The position numbers and the translations under genes are program-made. Positions 25,201 to 37,900 of a stretch of DNA of 64,000 nt are shown here, one piece after another. The DNA comes from Apostichopus japonicus (taxonomy: Eukaryota > Echinodermata > Holothuroidea > Aspidochirotida > Stichopodidae), in NCBI RefSeq assembly GCF_037975245.1, contig NC_092564.1, positions 25,661,484 through 25,725,483 of the forward strand, given 5' to 3'. The notes under the pieces are model-generated. The model did not search any database and was not told the DNA's origin. It saw only the letters and a program-made list of their open reading frames with translations. The stretch's first letter is position 1. Each line of letters starts with the position of its first letter.

Positions 25201-25310
25201 AATTGAGAATGTAGCATATTATTTGAACTTAATGCAGTAGGACAACTTCCATCCTAACCATAATTTTGGAAAGAATTAAAAAAAGTCTGTGATTTTAACC
25301 AAAAGCTAAA
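19290..25310 (+). repeat. Diverged tandem repeat array, about 300-bp unit, forward orientation
   Basis: The landmark phrase TTCTCAAATGCCAGTCAGGA recurs at about 19301, 19616, 19925, 20217, 20517, 20820, 21124, 21430, 21687, 21983, 22239 and 22549, a spacing of roughly 256-315 bp. Degenerate units follow to about 25100. Other shared phrases are TATGGATTCCCAGAGCTC, TTCACATTGGGAATG and GAAGGACACCCTC. It is AT-rich and not coding. It occupies most of the intron between kinase exons K3 and K4. Confidence 0.9.
21290..22395 (+). repeat. Higher-order repeat within the array (about 553 bp, two copies)
   Basis: Adjacent long and short units (landmarks 21430/21687 and 21983/22239) repeat as a pair, with matching private features such as ATCACCGTGGAAAGAATTAAAC and CCATTACGGAACCAGAGC. 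The pair is far more alike between copies than neighbouring single units are. Confidence 0.75.
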
Positions 25311-25329
25311 ACAAAAAAATCATCAGTCA

Positions 25330-25400
25330 ATAATATTAATAATAATAAGTAATATTTTAAGCGCATAATCAGCAACACTGCTCAAAGCGCTTTGCAAATG
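25330..25400 (-). mobile_element. 3' tail fragment of a non-LTR (LINE/SINE-type) element
   Basis: On the minus strand AAAGCGCTTTGAGCAGTG, then GATTATGCGC and an ATT-rich run, the type of tail seen on many invertebrate LINE- and SINE-derived repeats. It lies between the two oppositely oriented satellite blocks. The rest of 25311-25760 is AT-rich with nothing recognised. Confidence 0.55.
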
Positions 25401-25764
25401 TAAAACCTAAAAACAAATAGTAACAATAACCTAAATATTAAATATATAGAACCAATAAGGCATAAAATGTAAAAGCCCAACAATATAAAAAAACACTCGT
25501 ACTAAACGATAATAAAAAAAATACAACCTGAACGCATACAGTCCAAAACAATTTCAGAAGTATGTAAATAGTAAAATAATTTTAAAAACTTAACAAAATG
25601 CACAAAAGATTAAATCATAGTCTATGTTTATAAATATAAATAAGTATGAGAAACAATAGTACAGTAAGACAATTATTGTAAAAGCCTAAAACAGATAGTA
25701 ATAAACACCCAATGCTAAACGATAATAAATAGAACCCTAAATTCGGTCGGAAAAAAAAAACACC

Positions 25765-28190
25765 TTTCCATAGACTGCCACTTATCCATAATGAGCATCC
25801 TGACTGGCATTGAGAACTTTTTTTGTCTGAATTTATTGAGTTTGTATGGCCAAAGCCTTACTTTGGGGAGGGGAGGGGGGGGGTAAAAATCATGACCCTT
25901 TTAGTTCTTTCCACACATATGCATTGGATGGAGGGTGTCCTTCTTATTAAGCAACAATGATATAATTCATTCTCAGTTTGAGAGAATTTATAATGAAACA
26001 TTTTGAGAATCATTTTAATATGCTAAAAATTCCATATGCTACCACTTATAACTTCAGAGAGAAGCATATCTGGGCTCTGGGAATCCATAATAAGATCCTG
26101 ACTGGCACTGAGAACTTTTTTTGTCTGAATTTATTGAGTTTGTATGGCCAAAGCCTTACATTGGGGAGGGGGGAGGTAAAAATCATGACCCTTTTAGTTC
26201 TTTCCACACATATGCATTGGATGGAGGGTGTCCTTCTGATTAAGCAACAATGATATTATTCATTCTCAATTTGAGAGAATTTATAATGAAACATTTTGAG
26301 AATCATTTTAATATGCTAAAAATTCCATAAACTACCACTTTTAACTTCAGAGAGAAGCATATCTGGGCTCTGGGAATCCATAATGAGCATCCTGACTGGC
26401 ATTTGAGAACTTTTTTTTGTCTGAATTTAATGATTTTGTGTGGCCAAAGCCTTACTTTGGGGAGGTAAAAATCATGACCCTTTTAGTTCTTTCCACACAT
26501 ATGCATTGGATGGAGGGTGTCCTTCTGATTAAGCAACAATGATATTATTCATTCTCAATTTGAGAGAATTTATAATGAAACATTTTGAGAATCATTTTAA
26601 TATGCTAAAAATTCCATAAACTACCACTTTTAACTTCAGAGAGAAGCATATCTGGGCTCTGGGAATAAATAATGAGCATCCTGACTGGCATTTGAGAACT
26701 TTTTTTTGTCTGAATTTAATGATTTTGTATGGCCAAAGCCTTACTTTGGGGAGGGGGGAGGTAAAAATCATGACCCTTTTAGTTCTTTCCACACATATGC
26801 ATTGGATGGAGGGTGTCCTTCTTATTAAGCAACAATGATATTATTCATTCTAAACTTGAGAGAATTTATAATGAAACATTTTGAGAATCATTTTAATAGG
26901 CTAAAAATTCCATAAACTTCCACTTTTAACTTCAGAGAGATGCATATCTGGGCTCTGGGAATCCATAATGAGCATCCTGACTGGTATTTGAGAACTTTTT
27001 TTTTGTTTCCAAAATTTAATGATTTTGTATGGCTTATATAGCCTTATGAGTTTTTTGGGGGGGCCAAAATCATGACCTTTATAGTTCTTACCATGCATAT
27101 GCATTAGATAGAGGGTGTCCTTCTTATAAAGCAACAGTGATATTATTCATTCTCAATTTGAGAGAATTTATAATGAAACATTTTGAGAATCATTTTAATA
27201 GGCTAAAAATTTCATAGACTTCCACTTTAACTTCAGAGAGAAGCATATCTGGGCTCTGGGAATCCATAATGAGCATCCTGACTGGCATTTGAGAACTTTT
27301 TTTTTTTGTTTCCAAAATTTAATGATTTTGTATGGCTATAGCCTTATGAGTTTGTTTTTTTTGGCCAAAATCATGACCTTTATAGTTCTTACCATGCATA
27401 TGCATTAGATAGAGGGTGTCCTTCTTATAAAGCAACAGTGATATTATTCATTCTCAATTTGAGAGGATTTATAATGAAAAATTTTGAGAATCATTTTAAT
27501 AGGCTAAAAATTTCATAAACTACCACTTTTAACTTCAGAGAGAAGCATATCTGGTCTCTTGGTATCCATAATGAGCATCCCGACTGGCATTTGAGAACTT
27601 TTTTTTTTTGGTCAAAATTTTTGGGATTTTGTATGGCTTACAGCCTTATCAATTCTCTTTTCTTTTTTTTGGCCAATTTTTTTAAATTTTTTCTACACTG
27701 TATAGAGGGTGGCCTTCTTATTAAGCAATAATGAGATTATTCGTTCTCAATTTAAAGAAAGTACAAAGACACATTTAAAAATCATTTTATTAGTGTTCCA
27801 TAGACTGACACTTACCTTCATTGAAGAGTATACCCGAGCTCTTGGAATCCATAATGAGCATCCTGACTGGCATTTGAGAACATTTTTTTTTCTTTCAAAA
27901 TTTAATGATTTTGTCTGGCCAAAGCATCAAGATTTTATTTCTCATTTTTGGCCAAAATCAGAACACTCACAATTTGAAATAAAGCACAAGGAAACATTTT
28001 GAAAATCGTTTTATTATGTGAAACACTTACAATCCCAAACCCTGCCACTTCATTGAAGAGTTTACCTGAGCCCTTGGAATCCATAATGAGCATCCTGATT
28101 GGCATCTTAGAATTTGCTTTGTCCAAATTAATTGATAATGTATTTCTTCACCCCACATCCCCCCCCCCCCCCAGGCCCCCAATTTGAAAA
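25765..28190 (-). repeat. Same ~300-bp repeat in reverse orientation, nine units
   Basis: GAGCATCCTGACTGGCA, the reverse complement of the forward landmark, occurs near 25793, 26092, 26385, 26674, 26970, 27271, 27573, 27856 and 28088. Spacing is about 283-302 bp, except the last at 232. Units here are more alike than in the forward block, which suggests later amplification. Confidence 0.9.
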
Positions 28191-28691
28191 ATAAGAATAA
28201 TTTTTTAAAAACAGTTGACACATCATACTGTAGCTCTAGGAATCAATAATCAAATATATAAATGAAAACATCATAAGGCTCAGATATAGTCCTGTTTAAT
28301 TCCAACCAATCAGTTTTGATTAATCTAATCTAATCAATGGTCTAATCAATCTCTCCTACAGTGAATATATTAGTGATTCTTATTTTGATATTTTTATAAT
28401 TTTCTTGACATACAAACTAGTAGGCCGGGTTGTCAGATGGACAACCAGTCAAAATCCGTAAAAAATTTGCCCCTAGCTTACATCGTAGCATGAAACATCA
28501 ACAGAGTGGTACTAGCATTCAAATCTTGTTCAGATTACATATTAAATATTTGCATATTTGCATATATAATAAAATATATATATATATATATAAATATGTG
28601 TTTTAGACTCTTCCATTCAACGTGAGACTTGCATCATCTATCTCCTCACGAATCAACCCGTTCTGCTTGTCCTCTCTCTATCCTCTTTCAG
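28191..28691. other. Intron end before K4, with (AT)n microsatellite
   Basis: AT-rich with an AT-dinucleotide run around 28567-28592. It ends in a pyrimidine tract (TCCTCTCTCTATCCTCTTTCAG) serving as the K4 acceptor. Confidence 0.7.
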
Positions 28692-28814
28692 GAAGATACA
28701 CGTCGCTCTCTGATGTCTGGAGTTATGGAGTACTCCTCTGGGAGATATTCTCCAGAGGTAGCACTCTGTACCCCGGCATGAATAACAACGAGGCCAGAGA
28801 GAAAATAGAGGGCG
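28692..28814 (+). CDS. FER-like kinase exon K4 (C-lobe), open
   Basis: Follows CCTCTTTCAG and ends at GGGCG|GTAAGT. Encodes [21 protein letters not shown], shown here in part as [14 protein letters not shown], then [14 protein letters not shown]. It carries the DVWSYG aspartate of helix F and the YPGM motif. Single copy, no lesion. It could splice to K3 of copy 2 in phase (K3 leaves in phase 1), or to a functional partner outside the broken copies; the latter cannot be seen. Confidence 0.85.
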
Positions 28815-29357
28815 GTAAGTACTGAAAAACAATGAGAGAGGAATATGAAGTCACCTTAACCTTACCCTCCCCCTTTAAGGAAAATAAGAATATTGGCCAG
28901 ATGAACTGGAAAATAATAGTACTCACTGTATACAATTAAAATTAAAATTAAAAGATGATATATAATAGATAACAAAAGTTACACCAGGTGGTCCTCAGTT
29001 GGTTACTATAGTTACACAAGAAAGCCACAGTAGGTATAATAGAGGGTTTCCAAAGCTGTACCAGACAGTTAATGAATTATTCTTTGGGGGAGTGGAGGGG
29101 GGGTTAATTTTTGTAAAGCTGTAACTGCTTCCATATTTTCGTCCTCAAGAAAAATGCCACCTTAATTTACATTAGATACACTAACTACTGCTAGTTACAT
29201 ATATATATGAATGATACAAATGATGTAGAAAAAAGTCTGACATTCTTGGAAATATGCCTAAAATGTCTCGTTATTGACCACTACCATAGCGACCGTTAGA
29301 TGCCTGTGCCAGTTTGTCGTTGTCATGGTTATAAGCCTATCTTCTCCTCAATTTCAG

Positions 29358-29500
29358 GCTATCGGATGAACCAGCCTCCGGAATGTCCAGATGCCGTCTG
29401 GGAATGGATCCAGGCCTGCTGGAGGAAAGAACCAGAGGACAGACCAAACTTTTCAGAAATCAAGACAGCGATGAAGAAGATACATAAAATATTTAAATAG
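29358..29500 (+). CDS. FER-like kinase exon K5 (C-terminus, stop)
   Basis: Follows CTCAATTTCAG. Encodes YRMNQPPECPDAVWEWI, ACWRKEPEDRPNFSEI and a short basic end HKIFK before TAG at 29498. The W-x6-RP motif that closes tyrosine kinase domains is intact. Phase matches K4. No strong AATAAA is seen immediately after; AATACA near 29520 is a weak candidate. Confidence 0.85.
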
Positions 29501-30644
29501 AATGTAATCTCTTTGTAAAAAATACAATTATTTCAACATCCAATAGTGTGAGATTCAGTCTGATACAACTCAAGGGTACAGAGGTGAAAAGCCACCATCT
29601 TTACAAATCTATTGCCAATGTTTGCTCAGGAAACATCCCAGAAATATGGCCGCCAATAACGTGAATCCTAAAGAATGTGATAGAGAATGTTTCATGTTAG
29701 CCGGTGTTTCCTGGTGAAGAAGAGAATGGATTATATGGGTTGCATGGTTCCCCTATCAAACACTGGATTCTTGGAACGATTGGAATCGATAACAGATTCA
29801 AAATGGATTATACATGGCATTTACCTACGTTAAGTTTGTTCAGGACAGTACTCATCCAATCATCGTAGAATTGCAGTCTTGTTAAGAAATGATCTATTTA
29901 CAAATATTTGTCACCCTGTAGAGTTAATTGTCATTTATACAGTTTGAAACAGTTTTGATTAAGTAAGTGTACCTAAGTAAGTGTACCTAAATTCCAACTG
30001 ATATACATTAATGGTAATTCTCGTTAACTATTTTGTCGTGGGATGACACCAGGTCTTTTATTTAAAGGTGAGATGTTGTTCGTTGTCACATTGTGACGGC
30101 CATTAGCATATTTACCACAGTTACTCTGATATAGTTGATGGCAAAGTAAATTTGATCAGTGAAACAACATATATCTTTGTGTTCCAACTCTTTTTTATCT
30201 GTATCAGGAAATTTCAAATACTTCTTATAAATTAATTGGCAACAAAAAAGTTTGATCAATAACATCAAGGGAAATATATCCAATGAGTTTTTAGCCATGT
30301 TGGAGACACAAGCTGCTTCTTTGGTATTTGCTTTTGCAGTATTTGCTTTGCAAGAAAAGTTTGTATCACACTATTGGACCGTTTGCAGGCAAAAAGCTGG
30401 ATTATTGATTTGAAACTATTGAAAAAATTTGAAGAAAGAAAGATGAAAATGAGGTTCATATGCAAAAGTTAATATTGATTGTCCCAATGTGCACAAAACA
30501 TATTGATTGTTCAACATATTGAAATTCATACAGGCAGAGCTTGTTAGTGGATCAATAACATGAATTCAATTCTCATAATGAATAATACAGTTGTAATATT
30601 GTCTTGCAACGTAACAACAATAGATAATAGAAAATAGAAAACAC

Positions 30645-30825
30645 ATACTGCTAAATGGTTACTCATTACAATGGGGTCTATTAAATAGCTCATTGCTGGA
30701 TAATTACACGTACTGCTAAATGGTCACTAATTTCAATGGGTCTATGACATAACTCATTGCTGGATCATTACATGTACTGCTAAATGGTCACTAATTACAA
30801 TGAGTTCGTAAAACTAGGTCATTGA
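30645..30825 (+). repeat. Tandem repeat, 64-65-bp unit, about 2.8 copies
   Basis: ACTGCTAAATGG recurs at 30647, 30712 and 30776, followed each time by TCACTAATTACAATG-like and CATTGCTGGAT-like sequence. Confidence 0.8.
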
Positions 30826-33226
30826 TTTGTATTAAATCCAAAAAAGTTTTGGATCGAGTGCTCATTAAGATGGCTATTTTTTTTCAGCATTTGGAAAAGA
30901 AATGCATTTTCTTTATATTTATTTAAGGTTAATGGGCGTTTCATGTTCTCCCCAAAATTAAAAATCAATATGTCACACATGATAACTTTTTCATATCTGA
31001 TATCTCATCATAATTTTGCAATATTTATATGTATCCCAGAATTGCTTGGAGGACTTTTGTCTCCTTTTCTGCCATTGTAGATATTTTTTTTATTTACACA
31101 GGAATAGTTTGTATTACATTTGACAGACCAACATTCATACAGTTTTTTTCTTCTTTTGTGTTACAAAGTTAGTATTTTTTACCTCTTAGACTACATTACA
31201 CATTTTGTGTTTTACTTTCTGTTCTTCAATGGTAACAAATTTGTTGTATCAGAAAAAGAGTTCCTTGTATTTTCACTTCCTTCTAAGTGTGTTTCAAAAA
31301 AACTTGATAAAAACTGCGCACGAAACAAAAATGTATATATGCCATAAGAAGACATGAAGTTTCATTCTTAACAAGAATTAACACAAGCAGAACTGGAGGA
31401 AATGTATAAAAATGAGTTCTAAGGCCATGTATAATTTTGAACAATATTGCAACAGGTTAGCTACATATTTGTATCAATGATTTCTGTATTGGGGTGGGGG
31501 GGGGGGTGTTTACTTCGTAAACAAACCAATTCATTTTACCCTAACAACAGGAAAGGAATAAATTGCTTTCAACCAAAAACAACAACTTTCTTGGAGCAAT
31601 TACAGAAGCTTTATGCGTTTAATTGTAAATTTAATCAAGCCGACAGTGGTTAAAGTGGTTAACAAATCCATTAATCTTCAATATTTAACACTCAGATACT
31701 TTTCATATTTTAAGCACAGAAATCACATGGATCATGTTTGAAATTGTTCCACTTGGAATACATTATTTGAGGTTAAAGTTGTCTAAGTGAAATTAATGGC
31801 CTTCAGTTGCATGGGATTTTAGTATCTTGACAGGGCCTAAAAAAAAAAAAAAACTTTTCCTCAAAATGCTCCTTTAAACATCTGGATATGAGCAAGATGC
31901 AATATGATGTATGTTATGTTCAAGATCTCAAACAATAGCAAGATTTTTGGGGTTTTTTTTGTACATTTTTGTCATTTTTATGTTTTAAACAGTGTTCTGT
32001 TTTTTTCTGGAAGAGGGAAATCTTAACTTCCAGATATATATTATTTTGCAATCCCATGTTATTATTATCAAAAGTAAACTTTTTAATAATTATTTTTCTA
32101 CAAAAATGTGTGAAATAGTTCTTTTTTCTTGAGGAAGAAATCACAGAGATGGGCTTTTAACTATTTACTTCCAAGTTTATCCAATCATGCAACATATTTA
32201 GAATATTTCCCTCTTAATCTGTTTATGTAGATAACAAAGGTTACTAGATGAGTGAATAGTGAGTGGGGGTGGGGAGGTGGTAGACGAGGATTGATGGGTG
32301 AAAATAGGAACATTCGGTGCCAGGGACCGAAATTTGTAATATTTCATACAATGCATTATATCGTTTTGTAATATTTGATTTCAACATTATTAAAGGAAAA
32401 TAAACTTGAGAAATATAAGATCATACATTCCTTTGTTATCATTTACTTACAGTTACATCTTTTATTTATTGTTTTGAGAAGAGAAAGATTATTCACAATA
32501 AATGGTTCTAAAAGTTTTGTGCAACAGAAAAATTATTTGAGGAATGAAGCAAAGAGCATTAGTGACTATTATTTAATTTCTAGCAGATTTGGTGGTTAAG
32601 CAGATGTTCTAGAAGGTTGTTATAAATTCATTTATTTCTGTACACAAATCTTGCTTATATTTCATTGCATATTTTCTAATTCCTACCACATCATGTTTGG
32701 CCACTATTAGCTTGTAAATAGTTTACCAAGTATTGACAACTTCCATTACAATTTGTAAATTAACCTCACAGTTTAGCAAGACTCTAAAAGTTTAGCAGCA
32801 AGAAGTTTTAGCTATTTTGCGGTAAAGTATATATTTTATCTTACAGATTCTCAAGGTTATGTACCTTACAATTAATCCCATGAAAAGTGATATTATAAAC
32901 ATTGCTTCAAATTATAATTTTTATAATTCTCTGGGTCTTTGTTTAGGGTCCAAATTCCTGGTAGGTCTAGAACAGTTCAAAAGTGTTCATATATTTAATA
33001 ATTTCCACAAATTCTCATGTTCCACATAGCAAAATATTTGAAGCTTTGGGCAGTTTCCTTCATGCCTATTTTTTGGTTTTACTTAAGACTTCCAGTGGGA
33101 TGGCTAATTAGTTTCTACCAAATAGAGCAACTTGTATCTTCATACTGAATCCTAATTCTCAGTCTTCTCTTGAAAACAAAGACTGTGGATTCAGTCTAGG
33201 CCTACAAACCTTGACATGCCTTATAT

Positions 33227-33298
33227 ACACCCCCCCCATGAGACTACCATACACCCCCCAATAAGAGTACCATACACCCCCCATTAGAGTACCATGCT
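33227..33298 (+). repeat. Short tandem repeat with C-runs
   Basis: Three units of about 24-26 bp containing AGAGTACCATACACCCCCC. Confidence 0.8.
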
Positions 33299-33323
33299 GA
33301 AGTCATCCCTCTAGTGATTACAC

Positions 33324-33356
33324 CAGGGAGTTGTTACGTTCCATAACAACTCCCTG
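33324..33356. repeat. Perfect inverted repeat (13-bp stem, 7-base loop)
   Basis: CAGGGAGTTGTTA, loop CGTTCCA, TAACAACTCCCTG. No run of T follows and there is no gene context. Confidence 0.85.
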
Positions 33357-34109
33357 ATAACACCACTTGCTAGCCGGTTTGGACAAACAGAATTTACTTC
33401 ACAGTTGGAACAAAACAATGACCTTGTTTAGACTCAAGTAACCAATGAGGTCATTTGATAAACATGTCACTAGTGTTGTAATAATATATAAATAATGAAA
33501 GAAAGAAAACAGAGTTCTCGTATTTTACTGACCTGTAATGTATGTGCGGAGGAGTTCTTGAAAGTCTCAAAGGAGTCTTGTGCTCTGCTGCCACAGCACA
33601 TATTTGTCTTCTTCATAGTCACATGCATAGCTAAGTATCAGTACTGTAAGACAAGTACTGAACTCCAGGGAAGAAATGAAGGTGATATTAGTATAAACTA
33701 ACACAACGGTTAAATTTAAAAAAATGTTATGAAATGTGTCAAACCACATAAATAGTTGCAATGGAATAATGAGGTTACGACAACATCCAAGGTTTCCTCA
33801 ATCAAATCTCATTCTAGCAGAAAGGGTTTTTAAATTTATCTTTAACGTTAGAAATGTGTTTAGTGCCAGCAATGTGTTTGTCGCCAAGTCTACACAGTTC
33901 AGTTACAACATACCACTCTGTTCCCTACATAAAGTGGAAACAGTTGCAATATCCATTCAGTTTTCCTTAATGCTGATATGAACTTTCACAAGTTAAATTC
34001 TGAAAAAAACATCATGACTAAGACTTTATCTTTAAGATGTTTCTCCATACCCTATAAAACTTTAACAAACCAGTGATTTTTTACTCATGCCGTGCAATTT
34101 CTTTCTTAC

Positions 34110-34305
34110 CTTCTTTCTCCATGGTAAATCTGTTTGCCCATAGTCGTACCGGAGTTCTTGACCATGTTTCATCATTCATGTCTTTTAGGGCAAACAAACA
34201 GAGACTCTTCCTTCAAGTATTTGTTTCTTCATAACAGAATTGGCCTCCCTGCCAATCTCATCATTTACCATCTTTGCAACACAGGCTGTGTCTGTAGCAT
34301 CAATA
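34110..34305 (-). pseudogene. SET C-terminal exon, copy A
   Basis: Acceptor GCCCTCAG at the high end, donor GTAAGA at the low end. Encodes IDATDTACVAKMVNDEIGRE, then a 4-bp loss breaks the frame, and an insertion of about 7 bp follows before QELRYDYGQTDLPWRKK in another frame. 196 bp against 193 in copy B. Confidence 0.8.
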
Positions 34306-34988
34306 CTGAGGGCAACAAATTGAAAGTTTAAGTGGATTATAAAAACAATTCAGAAAGACTATGAAACCAAAGGAGCAGGACTGAACAACTGTAAAAGTTG
34401 AAACACTGTCTAGAGAGCTGCATAGACAGATCACTCCTATACATAAGATAGTCAAAGCCAAAAGGATTTTTTACATGTATGATAGGAAAATGGATGTAAC
34501 ATTCTGGAGGAATTTGAATCCAATTCTTATTGAATATAACCCCTTTTTATCATTGATATTTGTTGTTTTTATTCAATGGACACATGATTGCTTATTAGAC
34601 TGTTATTCTCTGTGATGTCTTTAATTATGCTGATAGCTTATATATGATTCTTTGTGTAGTATAAAAGTTATTTCAAATTTAAGACCAACAACAACATGAA
34701 AAAGATTTCAAACATCTCTCAAATTAGCTTGAAAATGGAAAACTATCAAATGATTCCATATCAACACTTCTTTAATTCCCTGTTGCCCACCCCAGTCCTT
34801 GCTCACCCCCTCTTCCTCAGTAAATTAGGCTAGCATCCACTGCCAGATCACTACATCCAAAGTTGTACACAAGTCTATGCAAATTTTACTTTTTTCAACA
34901 TGTGAATAGGCTGGCTTCTCCCATTTGACTGAGTGTAGTGTTAAGCACAATGTGGTTGGCATATGGTGCCAGCACTCCCTTGTCCCTA

Positions 34989-37900
34989 CAGTACCGCTCA
35001 CGTATAACTGGACATGTGTACGCGCACAGAATCGTATAAACACGTACACTCGCGTATAAACTCGTTGATAAAGAAATTGCCACGTAGAGGCCGCGTAGAC
35101 ACCGCATATAATCCCTCTACGAGTTTAAACGCAGGAAATGCTATTGTGCTCAATGAATAGGGATTAAAGTCGCCGAAAGAGTTAGTGAGATGTTTAAAAC
35201 AGCCGTTTCTTACATCGTAGTTTAAGACGTGATATTCACCTTGCAGCGAAGGGGACGAAGGTAAAGTGTTTGATGGCATAGAATGTTTTTGTTAATTGGG
35301 TCTCTATTCAGTGTTTCTTTCCCCGACTTTATTTTTCAGTTGTAGAGGTTCTGTTCCACGGAGGATTAGTTTACTTTGAATAGTTGTCAACATTTTGAAG
35401 AAATAATAAAGTATTACTAAGCGTTTCTTTGTCAATTTTTATTTAATTTACCGTTGGTTCGTTGGAATGAAAAGAAAAAAATTCCACCGAACAACTTTGA
35501 AGCAGGGCCGGTAAAAACAAAACATGTTTTTCGCCCGTGCAAAGGGCCTCCCTTTTCCTGAATCCCCGGGTGTCTATTCGGATTACAAGCAATCTAAAAC
35601 TATCATTAAATAATATTTTGTAAAGGAAGCCACGTATTCCGAACTAGTATTAAAGCAATGAAAAGAAAAAATAATGGCCGCCCGTTTTTTTTTTCAGATT
35701 TAGTACGAGAAACATTATTTTATTCGAAAAAAAAAGAACAACTCAAATGTATGGTAATTCTTTGTCGCAAGAAGTGTGTTATTGGAAAATATGTATTGAA
35801 AGAAGCAGAGAATTTGCCGCAAAACGGCAAACCTTTCATATGAAAATATGTAAACCTTCATTGAACATCCTGTTCTCCCTCAGTTGATTTGAGTAGGCCT
35901 ATGCTAAAACAAAACTTTGAACAAAAAAAGAGGTGTTACGTAAAAAAACTTATACTTAGAATGTAGGAAAACAGTTTCCAATTGCATGACTTTTATCCTT
36001 GAATGTCCGTTTGCCAAATAAAAAACATTTAGGATCCACAGACTGATTGGCCATGACAAAAGTGTTCGAGCACAATTTAAAATGGCGCTAAGATGCTTAC
36101 CAGCTCCATTCAACTTGACATTATAAGAACCAGTTGTAACCGAACATCAGAAGAGTAAAATCCACGTATTCCAACAGTAAGTTTCATTTGAGGTTTTCGT
36201 TTTCCCATGTCATGCGTACTAAAACGTGATCACCAAATATCCCAACTGCAGGTGCGCGCGCAGAATATTGACTACCCTGGAAATCTAGGTCATGTCCTGG
36301 TTTCTGCTTACAAGCCTGACACCTGTTAATTTGCATTCCATTCTGACCTAACAAGGAGTTGTTACAACCCTGGCAAACTGCCAAAAAACGTGCAACACTA
36401 TATTAACCCATCTCGTAAGAGAGGAGGGGTGGCCCAAGCAGTCTCCCAGGTACCTTGCTTAGCGTGTGTGAGCTCAACCTTTGCAGCAACGAGCTTTACC
36501 CTGGATTCCTGGAAGTACAAGTATGTTCGTGAGATTTTACGCCCTGGGATTTGTTTCTCAATATGTTCAAATTTTGCGAATAACAATTCCTCATTGTCAA
36601 AAAACAAACTTCGATAACCATTGAAGATAAAAAAAAAGGAAACTAACCGTGCGATTGAACGGTGAGAAAAAATACACTTAACGTAGGGGTAAAACATTCG
36701 TAACATTTACATATTACTAGTACTTTCAGATGTTTCCGACTTTTTAAACAGTGTTACATTTCGTGGCGCCTTGTGTGTCTGGTAATGGCGGTACTTTCGG
36801 CGTTATTAATAAAAAGCTTAGCAACTTTTAAGGAGCTACGGGAGGGACATGTTAAAACATTGAAATTATTTAAAAAAAAGTTCAATACGTATCTCCGTGT
36901 TACATATTAAACATTAAACATTTTCGGTTGTGTCGGCAGGAGGTAAACAATAAAGTAACGATGCTGTAGTGTACCGTATTTATATTCGTTGTTCAGTCTG
37001 GGATTTATTGGATTATTTCATGTGTACCGTTGTTTTGAAAATATTTTGTGCGACGTTTTGAGCCTAGGTAAAACGATATTTTTGTTGAACGGAAGCCACT
37101 TAGAACCAGGATAAGATATAGTGGGAATGGTTGGTTGTCGCCTGACACCGATGGCCATTATCATCAATATGTCGATATTTCTCTTATTTCGTGTTACTGC
37201 TCCCCACTCCTTCTGCTTGAATTTTTGTTTCAAAAGGTTAGTAAATAGTTATTGTACATTGAATGCTTTGTCAAAACATGACGTTACTTCAATATAGTCC
37301 TTCGCAGCAATTTTGTGTTCAAAGTTGTATCACCTTTGACTTTGTTCAAATCATTAATTCACCTTACACGATTTTTCAACACTTTCTGAATGGCCAGGCC
37401 TATGTACTTTCAATGTAACATACCAACAATGGCCCTTGTGGAAAAAGCAATACACTGCATTTCGAAATATTTTGTTTGGCATCGTGCCAGGAGTGCAAAA
37501 TAGAAACGCTACATATACAGTAGGAAAAGTGTCCAAAGTCGCTTATGTTTGTGTTTTTGATAACATTTTATTAAAAAGGCAACCAATCATAAATTTCGAC
37601 TGGTAAAACTTCTTTCGTCAACACTGTCATTACCCCGCCCACATTTCCTGGAAATTTACACTGTTGATGTAGCTTGAACACCTCAGCGTCCAGATGGCGG
37701 GAAAATTTACTATCATGTATAATTTGTTGTGTCGTTCCCATGGTGAAGTGAACCTGGGCAAGTTCGAATGTCGATGACCAATTTATGTTCCGTGACTAAT
37801 GTCAATGGGAATTATGTGTGTAAAAAATCGGGTCTTTCCACGTGTTATATATATATAGAAGTTTAACGTAAGCGGAGCGAAATTCAGGGAGGCTCGTTGA

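Larger units (their letters stand above)
29501..34037. other. Intergenic or 3' UTR sequence without recognised genes
   Basis: AT-rich. Only short tandem repeats and one hairpin, listed separately, stand out. Short open frames here have no family signature. Confidence 0.6.

Noticed and set aside
19290-28190. CRISPR-like regular repeats
   Set aside because: Units are about 300 bp, diverged and without spacers, in a eukaryotic intron.
26592-28221. Short frames in the reversed satellite block
   Set aside because: Chance openings in a repeat; no conserved codon pattern between units.
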